Shown here: positions 1-10,200 of the stretch, in pieces | Position numbering within the stretch: position 1 is the first letter of the stretch | How the letters are laid out: every line of letters starts with the position of its first letter | DNA from: CAYNWK01 sp964400875 | Lineage (GTDB): Bacteria; Chloroflexota; Anaerolineae; Anaerolineales; UBA4823 | Assembly: GCA_964400875.1 (NCBI GenBank) | Contig: CAYNWK010000007.1 | Coordinates: 1 to 64,000, forward strand | Direction of reading: 5' to 3' | DNA: 64,000 nt | Notes under the pieces: generated by a model | Told to the model about the DNA's origin: nothing | The model's input: only the letters and a program-made list of their open reading frames with translations | Database searches by the model: none | Made by a program: the position numbers and the translations under genes

Positions 1-65
1 TATCCGCGCCGCTTTAATGAAATCCGCGTTCCAATTTTATTCGACGAAGTGGAGAATACGAGCGT

Positions 66-926
66 TTATAAATCCCGCCGGCTGAACTGGCGCATCGCCA
101 GGAGCACCGCGACCAGGATGTAAAGCAAAGCATAGCCAACCATCATCGGGCTGGGAACTGAGGTCGAGGAGAAAGGAGAGAAGCCCAAGGCCCGGACGAG
201 CGGCGACTGCATCTCGAAAGCCAGCCGTTTCCATAAAGCCTCGCTGGGCAGAATTAAGCTGGTGAAGATGCCGACGTTGATGGCAGTCTGGTTCTCTAGC
301 AAAGAACCTACCTGTTCGATCCAGCCGCCGATGAAAGCGATCCCGTACAAGCCGAATACCAGCACACCATTCGCCAGCGTCGAAAACATCGAGCCGCCCA
401 GAATCGTGACGCTGAGCATCAACAGAGCGTTGAACCACAAATAGATCAGCCCGTTGAAGGGGTTGGGCGGCAGGTATGCGGAGAGCAGGTAAACCAAGCC
501 GATCACGCCTCCAGCCATCAGCAGCAGGTAAAAGGTGAGCATTACAGCAAAACCCAGCCACTTGCCCAATACGATCTCCCAACGGTTGACCGGTTTTGAG
601 ACCAGGGTGTGGATCGTCCCCGAAGCGATCTCCCCGGAGATGGTCACCACGGAAGTCAGCACAGCCATCATCACCGTCAGGAAATTGACTACGTATAATC
701 CTGCCAGCATCAGGAAGTTGCGGATCTCGTTCTGTTCAATCAGGGAACTTGCCCCTGGTCGGCCGATTTCGCCATTCATGAAGTTAAAGCCGACGCCGTA
801 GACGACCAGGAACAACAGGCCTAAGACGAGCGCCGCCAGCAGGATCTTGCGGCGGGCGGCTTCATGGAAGGTCAGGTAAGCGATCACCCGAACGGTGTGC
901 CAGGAAGCGCTCAGCCCCGCCATCAA
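66..926 (-). CDS. ABC-2 type transporter permease
   Basis: A 286-residue multi-pass membrane protein with about six hydrophobic segments (roughly residues 28-48, 71-97, 121-150, 158-185, 190-206 and 264-280). The SGEIASGTIHTLVSKPVNRW stretch after the second segment is typical of ABC-2/NosY-like permeases. Its start overlaps the stop of the upstream ATPase gene by 4 bases (ATGA), so the two are translationally coupled and should form one exporter. The substrate cannot be read from sequence. The 65 bases beyond its stop to the window edge show no gene. Confidence 0.85.
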   Translation of the reverse strand: MMAGLSASWHTVRVIAYLTFHEAARRKILLAALVLGLLFLVVYGVGFNFMNGEIGRPGASSLIEQNEIRNFLMLAGLYVVNFLTVMMAVLTSVVTISGEIASGTIHTLVSKPVNRWEIVLGKWLGFAVMLTFYLLLMAGGVIGLVYLLSAYLPPNPFNGLIYLWFNALLMLSVTILGGSMFSTLANGVLVFGLYGIAFIGGWIEQVGSLLENQTAINVGIFTSLILPSEALWKRLAFEMQSPLVRALGFSPFSSTSVPSPMMVGYALLYILVAVLLAMRQFSRRDL

Positions 927-1852
927 AGGCCCCCGTCCGTGCCGACGATCTGAATAAAAAGGTCTTCCAAGGACACGTGCTGCGGGCGCAGGGCGAAGAC
1001 CTCCACGCCCTGCTCGACCAGGTAACGGTTGATCGCCGGCAAATCCGCTTCGCTCTCCAGAGTGAGCGAGAGGTGCTCCCCGTCGGCGCGCACGTCCTGG
1101 CCCCAGTGGGAGAGACCCTGGACCACCGGAGGAGTCAGGTTGCGGGCGCGCACTTCGACGGAGAGCCCGCCGTCCACCAGGGTCTGCAAGGCGCTGGTTT
1201 GCAGCACCTCACCGTGCTTGATGAAGGCGACCCGGTCGCAGGTGATCTCCACCTCGCTGAGCAGGTGGGAGTTCAGGAAGACCGTGGTGCCCAGCTCGCG
1301 CAGATCACGGATGATGTCGCGCACCAGGCGGCGGCCTACCGGGTCAAGGCCGGAGGTCGGTTCATCCAGGATGACCAAATCGGGATCGTTGAGCAGCGCC
1401 TGGGCCAGCCCGATGCGCTGGAGCATGCCCTTCGAAAAGTCGTGCAGCTTCTTGTCAGCGTGCGGGGTCAACCCGACCAGTTCGAGCAGGTCGGGGATGC
1501 GGGCGTCGGTCTGCGAGCCGGGCATATGGTACAGATCCGCGTGAAAGTGAAGGAATTCGTCTGCTGTCAGCCAGTCATGGAACCGGAAATGTTCCGGCAG
1601 GAAGCCGACCCGCGCCCGGGTGCCTGGGTCGCCCAACGGCGCGCCAAGCAGCTGCCCCTCGCCTGCGGTCGGCGCGATCAAGCCGAGCAGCATCTTCACG
1701 GCGGTGGTCTTGCCTGCGCCGTTCGGACCCAGGAAGCCAAAAACCTCACCGCGCTCCACCGTCAGGGTTAACCCGCTCACGGCGACTTTGTCGCCGAAGA
1801 CTTTGCGCAGCCCCTGGGTTTGAATCGCCGGAATTCCGTCGTCAGCTGTCAT
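923..1852 (-). CDS. ABC transporter ATP-binding protein
   Basis: A 309-residue nucleotide-binding subunit that would power the adjacent ABC-2 permease at the inner face of the membrane. Walker A is GPNGAGKTT (residues 42-50), the signature motif is FSKGM (139-143) and Walker B with the catalytic Glu is ILDEP (161-165), followed by a D-loop SGLD and a switch His in NSHLL. The last ~90 residues form the C-terminal extension usual in CcmA/NatA-like drug or lipid exporters. No clear Shine-Dalgarno precedes the ATG. Exporter class is certain; substrate is unknown. Confidence 0.92.
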   Translation of the reverse strand: MTADDGIPAIQTQGLRKVFGDKVAVSGLTLTVERGEVFGFLGPNGAGKTTAVKMLLGLIAPTAGEGQLLGAPLGDPGTRARVGFLPEHFRFHDWLTADEFLHFHADLYHMPGSQTDARIPDLLELVGLTPHADKKLHDFSKGMLQRIGLAQALLNDPDLVILDEPTSGLDPVGRRLVRDIIRDLRELGTTVFLNSHLLSEVEITCDRVAFIKHGEVLQTSALQTLVDGGLSVEVRARNLTPPVVQGLSHWGQDVRADGEHLSLTLESEADLPAINRYLVEQGVEVFALRPQHVSLEDLFIQIVGTDGGL

Positions 1853-1893
1853 TGGGGGAGATCATAACCCAGATGAGCCTGCCTGAACAGGAA

Positions 1894-1947
1894 AAGTCCC
1901 CGGCATTTGCGGAGGCAGTCGCTGCCGCCTCCAAGAGCCGGGGACTT
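1894..1947 (-). terminator. Terminator after the sigma/anti-sigma operon
   Basis: Outer arms AAGTCCCCGGC (1894-1904) and GCCGGGGACTT (1937-1947) pair perfectly and enclose a second, imperfect GC-rich stem. Read on the minus strand the hairpin is followed by a TTTT run. It lies just past the anti-sigma stop and before the ABC ATPase start. A hairpin with the same outer arm sequence occurs at 37620-37653. Confidence 0.7.
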
Positions 1948-1962
1948 GTGCACTCTATCAGG

Positions 1963-3144
1963 CTACTGCAGCGTCCTGACGATGTTCTGCGCGTTGCTGC
2001 CGGTCCCCGGACCGGTCAGGGCGTAGACGATGCCGTCCTTGATCCAGATCAACAGGTACTGCGGAGCGTGATCTTCCAGGCTCTGGCGGATCAGCGTGCC
2101 GGTGACGCCGTCCACCGAAACCTCCTCGTAAGAGGCGCCGTAGCGGGGAATCGGGATGATCAGGGTCGTGGTCCAGTCCAGGTTGCGGCTGAACTGAGCG
2201 GCTTCTTCTGAGGACATGCCCAACACCTGCAGGAAGGCCTCACCGATCCTGACGATATCCAGGCCGGGCGGCGCGCTGATCGTCGGGCTGGGGACCTGCA
2301 GGAGGGTAGTGCAGTCCGGGCGGCGCGGGTTGGGCGAGGTGGGGTCGTGTTCGGCAACGGGCATGCCACCCTCGTCGAACTGGCAGTCCCCGTAGAGGGC
2401 AGCCACACTGGAGGGCATCTCCATCGAGACGGTCGCGCCGTCCAGGTTGGCGGGCAGCTGGATGTCCTGGCGGCCGATCTCGCCCAACAGCGTGTTGACC
2501 CGCGCCAGGTCGATCTTGAAGCTCATCCTGGTGGCCGGCTGAACGAAGAGCTGCTCCTCCCCGTTCATACCGCGGGGGAGGCGGACCGTGAAGCCGGCTT
2601 TATCGCTTGCTTCGGCGTTGCTGGCGGCACCTTCGAAATCTCCCAGCTCCTCGATCTGCAGGTCGTCCGTCAACATGCTTTGGAACATGTTGGAAGAACC
2701 CAGCTGCTCAGGCAGGTTGCCTGGGTTGACCGAGACCACGCTGACCTGCTCGACCCGGAAGAGCCCGAGAAAGGTATTGGCGACCGCCCGAACGCCTGGG
2801 AAGGCCAGGGACAGGCCGAGGATCAGGACCACACCGAGAGCGATCCAGGCGAACCGGTATTGTCGGGAGAAGATTTTGTTGAGCATAGAAGTTGCCTCCT
2901 GTGGGGAATGCGAGATTTTATCCTGCAAGCGGACGCGCGCCGCGCCAGGGGAAAGCGGCTGCTCGCCGGGAAGGGGGGACAGCGCGGCCAGGCGCGCAGC
3001 CGTCGATCCGGCGAGCGCTTGCGTGGCCTCCAATTCCGCCCGGCATTGGGCGCAGCCAGCCAGGTGGCTGCGGGCGTTTTCCTCATCGGCGCCATGAAGC
3101 TCGCCGTCCAGGTATGCGTGAATTTGTCCTTGGTTGAGGTGCAT
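1963..3144 (-). CDS. Zinc-finger anti-sigma factor, membrane-anchored
   Basis: A 393-residue protein. The N-terminus holds a ZAS-type motif H27-x3-C31-x2-C34, the fold that grips ECF sigma factors. One membrane segment follows (about residues 98-116), then a ~275-residue exported domain. The C-terminal portion resembles DUF4367-like modules in other anti-sigma factors, though that match is by eye. Its ATG overlaps the stop of the upstream ECF sigma gene by one base (TGATG), so the pair is co-translated. Inferred role: hold the sigma factor at the membrane until the outer domain senses a signal. Confidence 0.8.
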   Translation of the reverse strand: MHLNQGQIHAYLDGELHGADEENARSHLAGCAQCRAELEATQALAGSTAARLAALSPLPGEQPLSPGAARVRLQDKISHSPQEATSMLNKIFSRQYRFAWIALGVVLILGLSLAFPGVRAVANTFLGLFRVEQVSVVSVNPGNLPEQLGSSNMFQSMLTDDLQIEELGDFEGAASNAEASDKAGFTVRLPRGMNGEEQLFVQPATRMSFKIDLARVNTLLGEIGRQDIQLPANLDGATVSMEMPSSVAALYGDCQFDEGGMPVAEHDPTSPNPRRPDCTTLLQVPSPTISAPPGLDIVRIGEAFLQVLGMSSEEAAQFSRNLDWTTTLIIPIPRYGASYEEVSVDGVTGTLIRQSLEDHAPQYLLIWIKDGIVYALTGPGTGSNAQNIVRTLQ

Positions 3145-3698
3145 CAGGTTTCTCCTTGCAGGGCGCGGTAGCAGTCTTCGAAATCTTTTTCGGCGCGGGC
3201 CAACAGGGTGCCGATCGAGCCCGGCGCCAGGCCGAGCGCGGCAGCGACTTCGGCGTAGGTCAGGCCCGAATGGCGCAGGACCAGCAACTTTGCGTCCCTG
3301 GGATTCAGCTGCTCCAGGGCGCGCCGCACCTGCTCGCGCTGCTCCGCTCGTTCGAGCGCTTCTGCCGGGTCGGGGATTCGTTGGCTGTCCAAGGCCATCC
3401 GACCGGCTTCTCCTTCGTAGCGTTCACGACGTTCGCCGGCGCGTAAGGCGTTGTAGCCCAGGTTGGTCGCCACGCGGTAGAGCCAGCCGCTTAAGCCGTC
3501 ACGCTTCTTGGGAGGCCGTTCGTACAGTCGCCAGAAGACTTCCAGAGCCAAGCCTTCGGCGGCAGCCGGGTCGCCCACCAGGCGGAAGATCACCGCGTAA
3601 ACGCGCGACCAGTGCTGGTGGAAAAGGGCTTCGAAGGATTCGGTTCCTTCCTCGGCCCAGCTGGGGTGGCGGCTAAAATCCTCGGTTCTCACGGTCAT
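3144..3698 (-). CDS. ECF-type RNA polymerase sigma factor
   Basis: A 184-residue sigma-70 family protein with only regions 2 and 4. Region 2 runs from about residue 24 to 90 (ALFHQHWSRVYAVIFRLVGD through WLYRVATNLGYNALR). Region 4 is about residues 125-180, with LTYAEVAAALGLAPGSIGTL as its helix-turn-helix. The usual region 2.2 DLTQEVF core is altered to EGLALEVF. It is first of a two-gene operon with the zinc-finger anti-sigma gene. The 108-base gap upstream (3699-3806) must hold its promoter; I see no clear box to name. Confidence 0.88.
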   Translation of the reverse strand: MTVRTEDFSRHPSWAEEGTESFEALFHQHWSRVYAVIFRLVGDPAAAEGLALEVFWRLYERPPKKRDGLSGWLYRVATNLGYNALRAGERRERYEGEAGRMALDSQRIPDPAEALERAEQREQVRRALEQLNPRDAKLLVLRHSGLTYAEVAAALGLAPGSIGTLLARAEKDFEDCYRALQGET

Positions 3699-3806
3699 CA
3701 GCTATTACGGGCGGGCGGCGGGTTTACGCGCGGGTTTTTCCCGTGGCGCAGCATCTTCTGCGCGCCCTCATACTATAAACACCGCCCGACGGCTTTTTGT
3801 GACATT

Positions 3807-4838
3807 TTATTCATTTCGCAGTAAAACCAGTTCGGCGACCACACCGCGGTGATCGGAGACGCCGTCAAAGCGAGCCAGCTCTGCCGAAACGGTCCCCCAT
3901 TGAGGCGTGTGAAAGATGTAATCGATGCGCGCCAGCCACTGGGGTACGGGCACCCCCAGGAAGTCGGGGCGCGAGCTGCCGGGCACGGCGCTGCCTGGGA
4001 AGGTATGCCCGAGACCGAACCCGGCCTCGCGCCAGACATCGTTCAAGTCAGCGTCCAGGATTTGGTAAGCGGCGCTCAAGGAGGTGGTGTTGGCGTCGCC
4101 AGCTGCGATCAGCGGCCCTGAGCGGCGCGCCAGGGCAGCCAAAGCGCGCGCCTGTTCTTCCCGCAGCCGGTCGACCGCGGCGACCGCCCATGGGGAAGCC
4201 AGCGCGCTGGGGTACATATGAAAATTAACCAGCCGGACGGTCTCCCCGGCCCAGTCCAGGTTGAAGACCTGCGGGTCGCCGACCCATTCCGGGGGCAGCC
4301 TTTCCCCGGCTGACGCCAGCGTCAGCTTGCTGAGCGTGCCCATCCCTGTGACTCCTCGCACGGGATCGAGGTATTGGTAGGGGTAAAGATCCTCCAGTTC
4401 GGCCTGGACAGCGCGCGCCAGCTCCGGGTTGAGCTCCTGCAAGAAGACCACGTCGGCGTCTTCAGTGCGGATATTCTCGATCACCGCCGAAGTAAAGGAC
4501 TGCCGCCCCAGCACGTTGTAAGTCATCACCCTGAGAGATGAGCGACCTTGCACCTCGGCGAGGGCTCGGACAGGCCGCGGCACAAACAGCGCGCCCCAAA
4601 ACCAAGCAAAAGCCGCCATGCCGAGCAGCGCGCCGATCCACAGCTCTCTGCGCCGGGTGAGCCAGGCGGCAACGAAAACCAGGGGCAGTGGCGCGAAGTA
4701 ATACACCGCCAGCAGGTTAACCAGCGAGATGAGCCCGAAGCGGTCGCCGGTCAGTAAGTAAATCCCCAGCCAGCCAAACAGCAGGGTGAAATACACCCAG
4801 ACGGAGGCAACCAGGTAGCGCTTGGCAGTGGCTTTCAT
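3807..4838 (-). CDS. Membrane endonuclease/exonuclease/phosphatase-family protein
   Basis: A 343-residue protein with three N-terminal membrane segments followed by an EEP (DNase I-like) domain. Motifs seen are VMTYNVLG (Asn), VVFLQELNPE (metal-binding Glu), AGDANTT (catalytic Asp/Asn) and SDHRGVVAEL (final Asp-His). I chose the ATG at 4838 (MKATAKRY) because the longer frame runs into the alanine racemase 3' end and its extra residues look non-protein-like. The domain would face outside the membrane. The substrate could be a nucleic acid, phospholipid or other phosphodiester. Confidence 0.8.
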   Translation of the reverse strand: MKATAKRYLVASVWVYFTLLFGWLGIYLLTGDRFGLISLVNLLAVYYFAPLPLVFVAAWLTRRRELWIGALLGMAAFAWFWGALFVPRPVRALAEVQGRSSLRVMTYNVLGRQSFTSAVIENIRTEDADVVFLQELNPELARAVQAELEDLYPYQYLDPVRGVTGMGTLSKLTLASAGERLPPEWVGDPQVFNLDWAGETVRLVNFHMYPSALASPWAVAAVDRLREEQARALAALARRSGPLIAAGDANTTSLSAAYQILDADLNDVWREAGFGLGHTFPGSAVPGSSRPDFLGVPVPQWLARIDYIFHTPQWGTVSAELARFDGVSDHRGVVAELVLLRNE

Positions 4839-4870
4839 AGCGCGGGGATGGGGGGTTACAACAGGGGGCG

Positions 4871-6025
4871 CTAGACGCCGCGCGTGTAGACGCGCGGCAC
4901 GCGCGTGTTGATATTGGTCAGGATCTCGTAGGGGATGGTGCCGGCCCATGCGGCCAGGTCGGCGCAGCGGATCGACTCCTCGCCGGATTTGCCGATCAAG
5001 ATGACCTCATCGCCATTATAGGCGCTCTCCCACTCGATGTTGACCATCATCTGGTCCATGGCGATGCGCCCGACCACCGGATACCGGCGCCCGCGGATCA
5101 GCACCTGGGCCTTATCCGACATGCCCCGGAAATAGCCGTCCCCGTAGCCCACCGGGACGGTGACCACCCGGACCATGTGGTCGCTTTGCCAGGTGGATCC
5201 GTAGCCGACCGGGTGATCCGGCTTGACCACTTTGAAATAGACCACCTGTGATTTCCAGGTCAGCGCCGGTTGGACGGGGACCGTCCTGGGGAGCCCGGCG
5301 TCCGGGTAGACGCCATACAGCAGAATACCCGGACGAACCATATCGAGGTAGCTCTCGGGCATCCGCAAGACGGCGGCAGAGTTGGCCATGTGGCGCATGG
5401 GTACGGGCAGGCTGTGCTCCTCATAGAAACGCAGCACTTCCTGGAAGCGCTCCAGTTGCAGCCAGGCGTGGGCCAGATCCGGCGCGTCGGCGTTGGCGAA
5501 GTGCGAGAAGATGCCCTCCACGACCACGTGGGGGCATTTGAGGCTGGCCTCCAGCAAGCTTTCGGCGCTGTAATAGTGCACGCCTATGCGCTCCATGCCG
5601 GTGTCGATCTTGAGGTGCACCCGGGCGCGCAGGCCGAGATAGGCGGCGGCTTGCTCGATTTGATCCAATTTCTCCAGTGAGGAGGCGGTCAGGGTCAGGT
5701 CGTGGCTGAGGAAATGGGGCACCTGGTTGCCCAGGATGCCGCCCAGCACCAAAATAGGGGCGCGAATGCCCTGCTCGCGCAGCAGGATGCCCTCTTCCAG
5801 CACCGCCACGCCCAGGTAATCGATCCCGGCCGCCTCCATGTGGCGGGCGACCTCGACCAGCCCGTGCCCGTAGGCGTTGGCCTTGAGGATCGCCATCACC
5901 TTCGAGGGTTGGACCTGCCGGCGGATGGCGCCCAGATTGCCGCTCAGCCGGTCCAGGTTAACTTCGACCAGGGTGGGCCGGACGACGCCGTTGGTGGTGA
6001 TGGTAGGTTGGTTGATCAAGGACAT
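4871..6025 (-). CDS. alr: Alanine racemase
   Basis: A 384-residue fold-type III PLP enzyme that interconverts L- and D-alanine for peptidoglycan. The cofactor lysine is K48 in KANAYGHG, and the second catalytic base is a Tyr in VPVGYGDGY about 100 residues before the end. The motifs LKIDTGMERIG and DQMMVNI (substrate site) are present. Length matches the family. The EEP-family gene starts 32 bases past its stop on the same strand. Confidence 0.95.
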   Translation of the reverse strand: MSLINQPTITTNGVVRPTLVEVNLDRLSGNLGAIRRQVQPSKVMAILKANAYGHGLVEVARHMEAAGIDYLGVAVLEEGILLREQGIRAPILVLGGILGNQVPHFLSHDLTLTASSLEKLDQIEQAAAYLGLRARVHLKIDTGMERIGVHYYSAESLLEASLKCPHVVVEGIFSHFANADAPDLAHAWLQLERFQEVLRFYEEHSLPVPMRHMANSAAVLRMPESYLDMVRPGILLYGVYPDAGLPRTVPVQPALTWKSQVVYFKVVKPDHPVGYGSTWQSDHMVRVVTVPVGYGDGYFRGMSDKAQVLIRGRRYPVVGRIAMDQMMVNIEWESAYNGDEVILIGKSGEESIRCADLAAWAGTIPYEILTNINTRVPRVYTRGV

Positions 6026-6088
6026 GGGGGATTATATGCGTACGTGGGATGCTAAATATAAAGCGTATCACTGATTATACATCAGCAC

Positions 6089-7201
6089 CTATTCCGGCTT
6101 CCAGACGATACCGTAAATCAAGCCGCCTGGCTGGGTAACCTGGCGGATTTCCGATCCGTCGGCGCTGAGGATAAAGATCGCCGATCCCGCCAAACTCGAA
6201 AACGAGCTGATGGCGATCTTTTGACCGTCCGGAGACCAGGCCGGCGCGCCTGGCAGTATCTCTCCGCTTTCGTCGGCAGTATCCAGCACGAGCAGCTCTT
6301 TATACCCGCTTTCATCCGCATTCACCACAAACAGGGCATAGCGATACTCATCGCCGAATGAGACGAACGCCAGGCTGGAACCGTCCGGCGACCAGGCCAT
6401 CGAGCTGTCGATCGCGTATCCCCCGACCTTGCTTCCTCCGGCGCTGTCGAGGGCAGCGATGTAGAGCGAATCGGCGAGCGCATCCGGATCGCTGTCCGGC
6501 AAGGCGTAAGCCACCCGGGAGGCATCGGGAGAGAGCGATACAGCAATTGATCCGTCCAGGTAACCAACATCGATGTCTCGCCTCGTTTTTATGCCTGACA
6601 GGGTGATTTCCTGCAGTGAGGTTGTATCGCCTGACCTGGAGACGGCAAGGAGAGCTTGACCGCCAGGCCTCCAGCGATAGTCCAGCACGCGCTCAAAGGG
6701 AAAACTCCGGCTTTCACCATTCGAAATTTCAACAACGTTGAGAAAATCCGATTTGTGCGAGGGATCCCCAGGCTCGTTGGCGCTCAGATAAGCCAGGCGC
6801 ACCCCATCCGGCGACCAACGGGGTAAATATTTGTAAAAACCGTCCGCGGTGAGCTGGCGAGTATGCCAGCTGGCGACATCGAGCAGAAAATAGTCCGATT
6901 CCCATCCGTAGGCTTTCTGGTAAATTAATTGTGAGCCATCCGGGGACCACAAGGGCTTGACGTCGTTCTTTCCGGGCTTGCCAACCGTCCTTAGCCCGTT
7001 TTCGTCGTCGAGCAGGTAAATATTGGGCAGCCTCGGCAGCAGTCCTGATCGTGAAAAGGCCAGGGATTCATCGCTTTTGAGAGATTCATTACCAACTGGA
7101 CCAACCGGGTTGGAACCCGGCGGGGCGATGTTCCCACAGCCGGATAGCACCCAAAGCGCAGCCAGCGCTGATACTCCAGCGGCCAATCGAACGAGAAACA
7201 C
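6089..7201 (-). CDS. TolB-like beta-propeller lipoprotein (PD40 repeats)
   Basis: A 370-residue exported lipoprotein: signal peptide with lipobox LSGC (Cys22), then repeated WSPDG-type blades (PLWSPDGSQLIYQ, PRWSPDGVRLAYLS, MAWSPDGSSLAFVS, PAWSPDGQKIAISS) that form a PD40/WD40-like propeller. It starts at GTG 7201 behind an AAGGATGGGAAC leader; the nearby ATG is out of frame. It sits 17 bases after ileS, so it may share the T-box transcript. Function is unknown; such propellers commonly serve as binding scaffolds. Confidence 0.8.
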   Translation of the reverse strand: MFLVRLAAGVSALAALWVLSGCGNIAPPGSNPVGPVGNESLKSDESLAFSRSGLLPRLPNIYLLDDENGLRTVGKPGKNDVKPLWSPDGSQLIYQKAYGWESDYFLLDVASWHTRQLTADGFYKYLPRWSPDGVRLAYLSANEPGDPSHKSDFLNVVEISNGESRSFPFERVLDYRWRPGGQALLAVSRSGDTTSLQEITLSGIKTRRDIDVGYLDGSIAVSLSPDASRVAYALPDSDPDALADSLYIAALDSAGGSKVGGYAIDSSMAWSPDGSSLAFVSFGDEYRYALFVVNADESGYKELLVLDTADESGEILPGAPAWSPDGQKIAISSFSSLAGSAIFILSADGSEIRQVTQPGGLIYGIVWKPE

Positions 7202-7218
7202 GTTCCCATCCTTACGAG

Positions 7219-10200
7219 TTAAATCCTGGTGATGCCGACAGCAGCTTTCTCCCCCTCGAACTCGAATTTCTCGGTGATCTCCGGGTCCACCCCGGAGCCG
7301 GCCAGCGGGCCTAACGCCACCGCCAGCGTCTCACCCGTGATGTAGTCGCGCTGCTCCCAAATAGCCTCACCCAAGCCGGGGGAAGCCTGCACGAACAGAC
7401 GGATGCGGTCGGCCAGGTCGAAACCGGCCGTTTTGCGCAACTCCTGCACCCGCCGGACGAACTCGCGGGCTAATCCCTCGCGCTGCAAAGCCGGGGTGAG
7501 TTCCGTGTCCAGCGCCGCCAGGTAGCCGCCCTCGGAGGCCACCGCCAGTCCGGGCCGCGCCTCTGCCCGCACCTCGACTTCCTCGGGCAGGATGGTGTAA
7601 GCCTGTCCCTTGAGGATCAGCTGCAGGTTTTCGCCCGCCAGCAAACTCCTGGCAGCTTCGTCCGCGTCCAATTTAAGGAGGGCTGCCCGGAGCGCCGGGT
7701 AGCGATCGGTGTACTTCTGCCCGAGCTGTTTTGGCAGCGGATTTAGGGAATAGGCAACCGCTTCGCCGGCCGATTCCAGCGAGCGAACTCGCTTGACGTT
7801 GAGCTCCTCCGCCAGCAGGTCGGCGTAGCGCTCCAGGACGCGGCGTTCCCCCGCGCTGCTGACCGAAAAGGAAGCCGAGGCCAGCGGCTGGCGTACTTTT
7901 ATGCCCGCCTGGTTGCGGGCCGCGTGCCCCAGCGAGGCCAGCTTCTTGACCAGCCGCATCTCCCGGTTGATGTCCTCGTCGATTAAATCGGGATCAAAGG
8001 AAGGCCACTCGACCAGCTGCACGGATTCCGGGGCGCTCTCATCGACCTCGACCACCAGGTTCTGGTAGAGCTCCTCTGCGAGGAGCGGCATGCTGGGGGC
8101 CAGCAGCCGGCTCAGCGTAACCAGCGCCTCGTACAGGCAGATGTAAGCGGCGTTTTTGTCGGCGTCGTGCTCGCTCTTCCAGAAGCGGCGGCGGGAGCGG
8201 CGCAGGTACCAGTTGGAAAGATCCTCCACAAAGGCTTGCACCGGCCGGGTGGCGCCAGGCGCGTCGTATGTCTCCAGCGCAGTGGTCACGTCTCGCACCA
8301 GGGTGTGCAGCTCCGAGCGCAGCCAGCGATCGAGGTCGGTGTAGCCATCACTCTTCCCATCCCGTACGTCCTCCTCCCTGCCAGGGGATAGGGGAGAGGG
8401 GAGAGGGGACCATTGATCCAGATTCGCGTAGGTGACGAAGAATGAATACACGTTCCAGAGCGTCAGGGTGAGGGCGCGGACCACATCGCCCACCTGGTCG
8501 GCGATGAAGCGCCGTTCCTGCCCCGGCGGGCCGGCGGTGTAACAGTACCAGCGGAAGGCGTCCGCGCCGTGCTGCTGGATGACCTCCCAAGGATCGACCA
8601 TATTGCCGCGCGTCTTGGACATCTTCTTGCCCTCGGCGTCCAAGATCAAGCCCAGGCAGATCACGTTGCGGAAAGCCTCACCTTCGTTCAAGAGGACGCT
8701 GATAGCGTGCAGGGAGTAGAACCAGCCGCGGGTCTGGTCCACCGCTTCGCAAATATAGTCGGCCGGGTAATGCTTTTTGAACCGGGCTTCGTTCTCAAAG
8801 GGATAATGCCATTGGGCGTAAGGCATAGAGCCCGAGTCGAACCACACGTCGAGCAACTCCAGGACGCGGTCCATCTGCCCGCCGCACTCCGGGCAAGGGA
8901 AATGCACGCCATCCACGTACGGACGGTGCAGTTCGAGCTCGCCAAGGTCCTCGCCGCTCAGCTCGGCGAGCTCTTCTCGTGAGCCGACCGCCAGCTGGTG
9001 GTGGCAGCTTTGGCACTCCCAGATCGGCAGAGGCGTGCCCCAGTAGCGCTCGCGCCCCAGCGCCCAATCCACGTTATTCTCCAGCCAGTTCCCGAAGCGG
9101 CCTTCCTTGAAGTGCTCGGGGACCCAGTTAATGCGCTGGTTGCGCTCGACCAGCATCTCCTTGTAGCGAGTGGTGCGCAGATACCAGGTGCTGCGAGCGT
9201 AGTACAGCAGCGGCGTGTCGCAGCGCCAGCAGAACGGGTAGGTGTGGGTGACCGTACCGGCCGAATACAGCAAGCCGCGCGCCTGCAGGTCCTGGACGAT
9301 CAGCGGGTCGGCATCTTTGACGAATCTGCCGCTCCAGGGACGGATCTCGGGGATGAACTCGCCATCACCGGTGATGGTGTCCAGGATCGGCAGGTCGAAC
9401 TCGATCGCCGCGGCCAAATCCTCTGAGCCGAAGGCGGGAGCGATGTGCACCAGACCGGTGCCCTCCTCGGTGCTGACGAAATCCGCCAAGATCACGCGGT
9501 AAGCCGGTTTATCCGGCAGCAAGAAGGTGAACAGCGGTTGATAGCGCAATTCTTTGAGTTTGGCGCCCTTGAAGGTCTCGAACACCTCCACCGGCTCATC
9601 GCCAAAGACCTGTTCGACCCGATCGCGGGCCAGGATCAGGCGTTCCACCCCCAGCTCGGGCTTGCCTTCGGGCAGCTCCGGTTCCTGCTCGGCGCTATCG
9701 GGCAGCCGGCGCTCGACGATAACGTACTCAAGTTCTGGGTTGGCCGCGACAGCGACGTTGCCGGGCAGGGTCCACGGGGTAGTGGTCCAGATCAACAGGG
9801 AAGTGCTTGGGTCGTCCACCAGCGGCAGGCGCACGAAAACCGAAGGGTCCTCAGCCTGGGCGTAGCCCTGGGCGACTTCGTGGTCGGAAAGCGGCGTGCC
9901 GCAGCGCGGGCAATAAGGCACCACTTTGAAGCCCTGGTAGAGCAGTTCCTTGTCCCAGAAGGTTTTCAGGATCCACCAGACCGATTCGATGTAGTCGTTG
10001 GTGAAGCTAACGTAGGCGTCTTCCAGGTCCACCCAGAAAGCAATGCGCTCGGTGAGTTTTTCCCAATCCTGGATGTAGTCGAAGGCTGATTTGCGGCAAA
10101 GCTCGTTGAAGCGGTCGATGCCGTATTCTTCGATCTCGGCTTTGTGGGTGAACCCCAGGCGGCGTTCAACCTCGATCTCGACCGGCAGGCCGTGGGTGTC

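Noticed and set aside
1..65. A partial gene at the left edge
   Set aside because: Too short; no start, frame or motif supports one.
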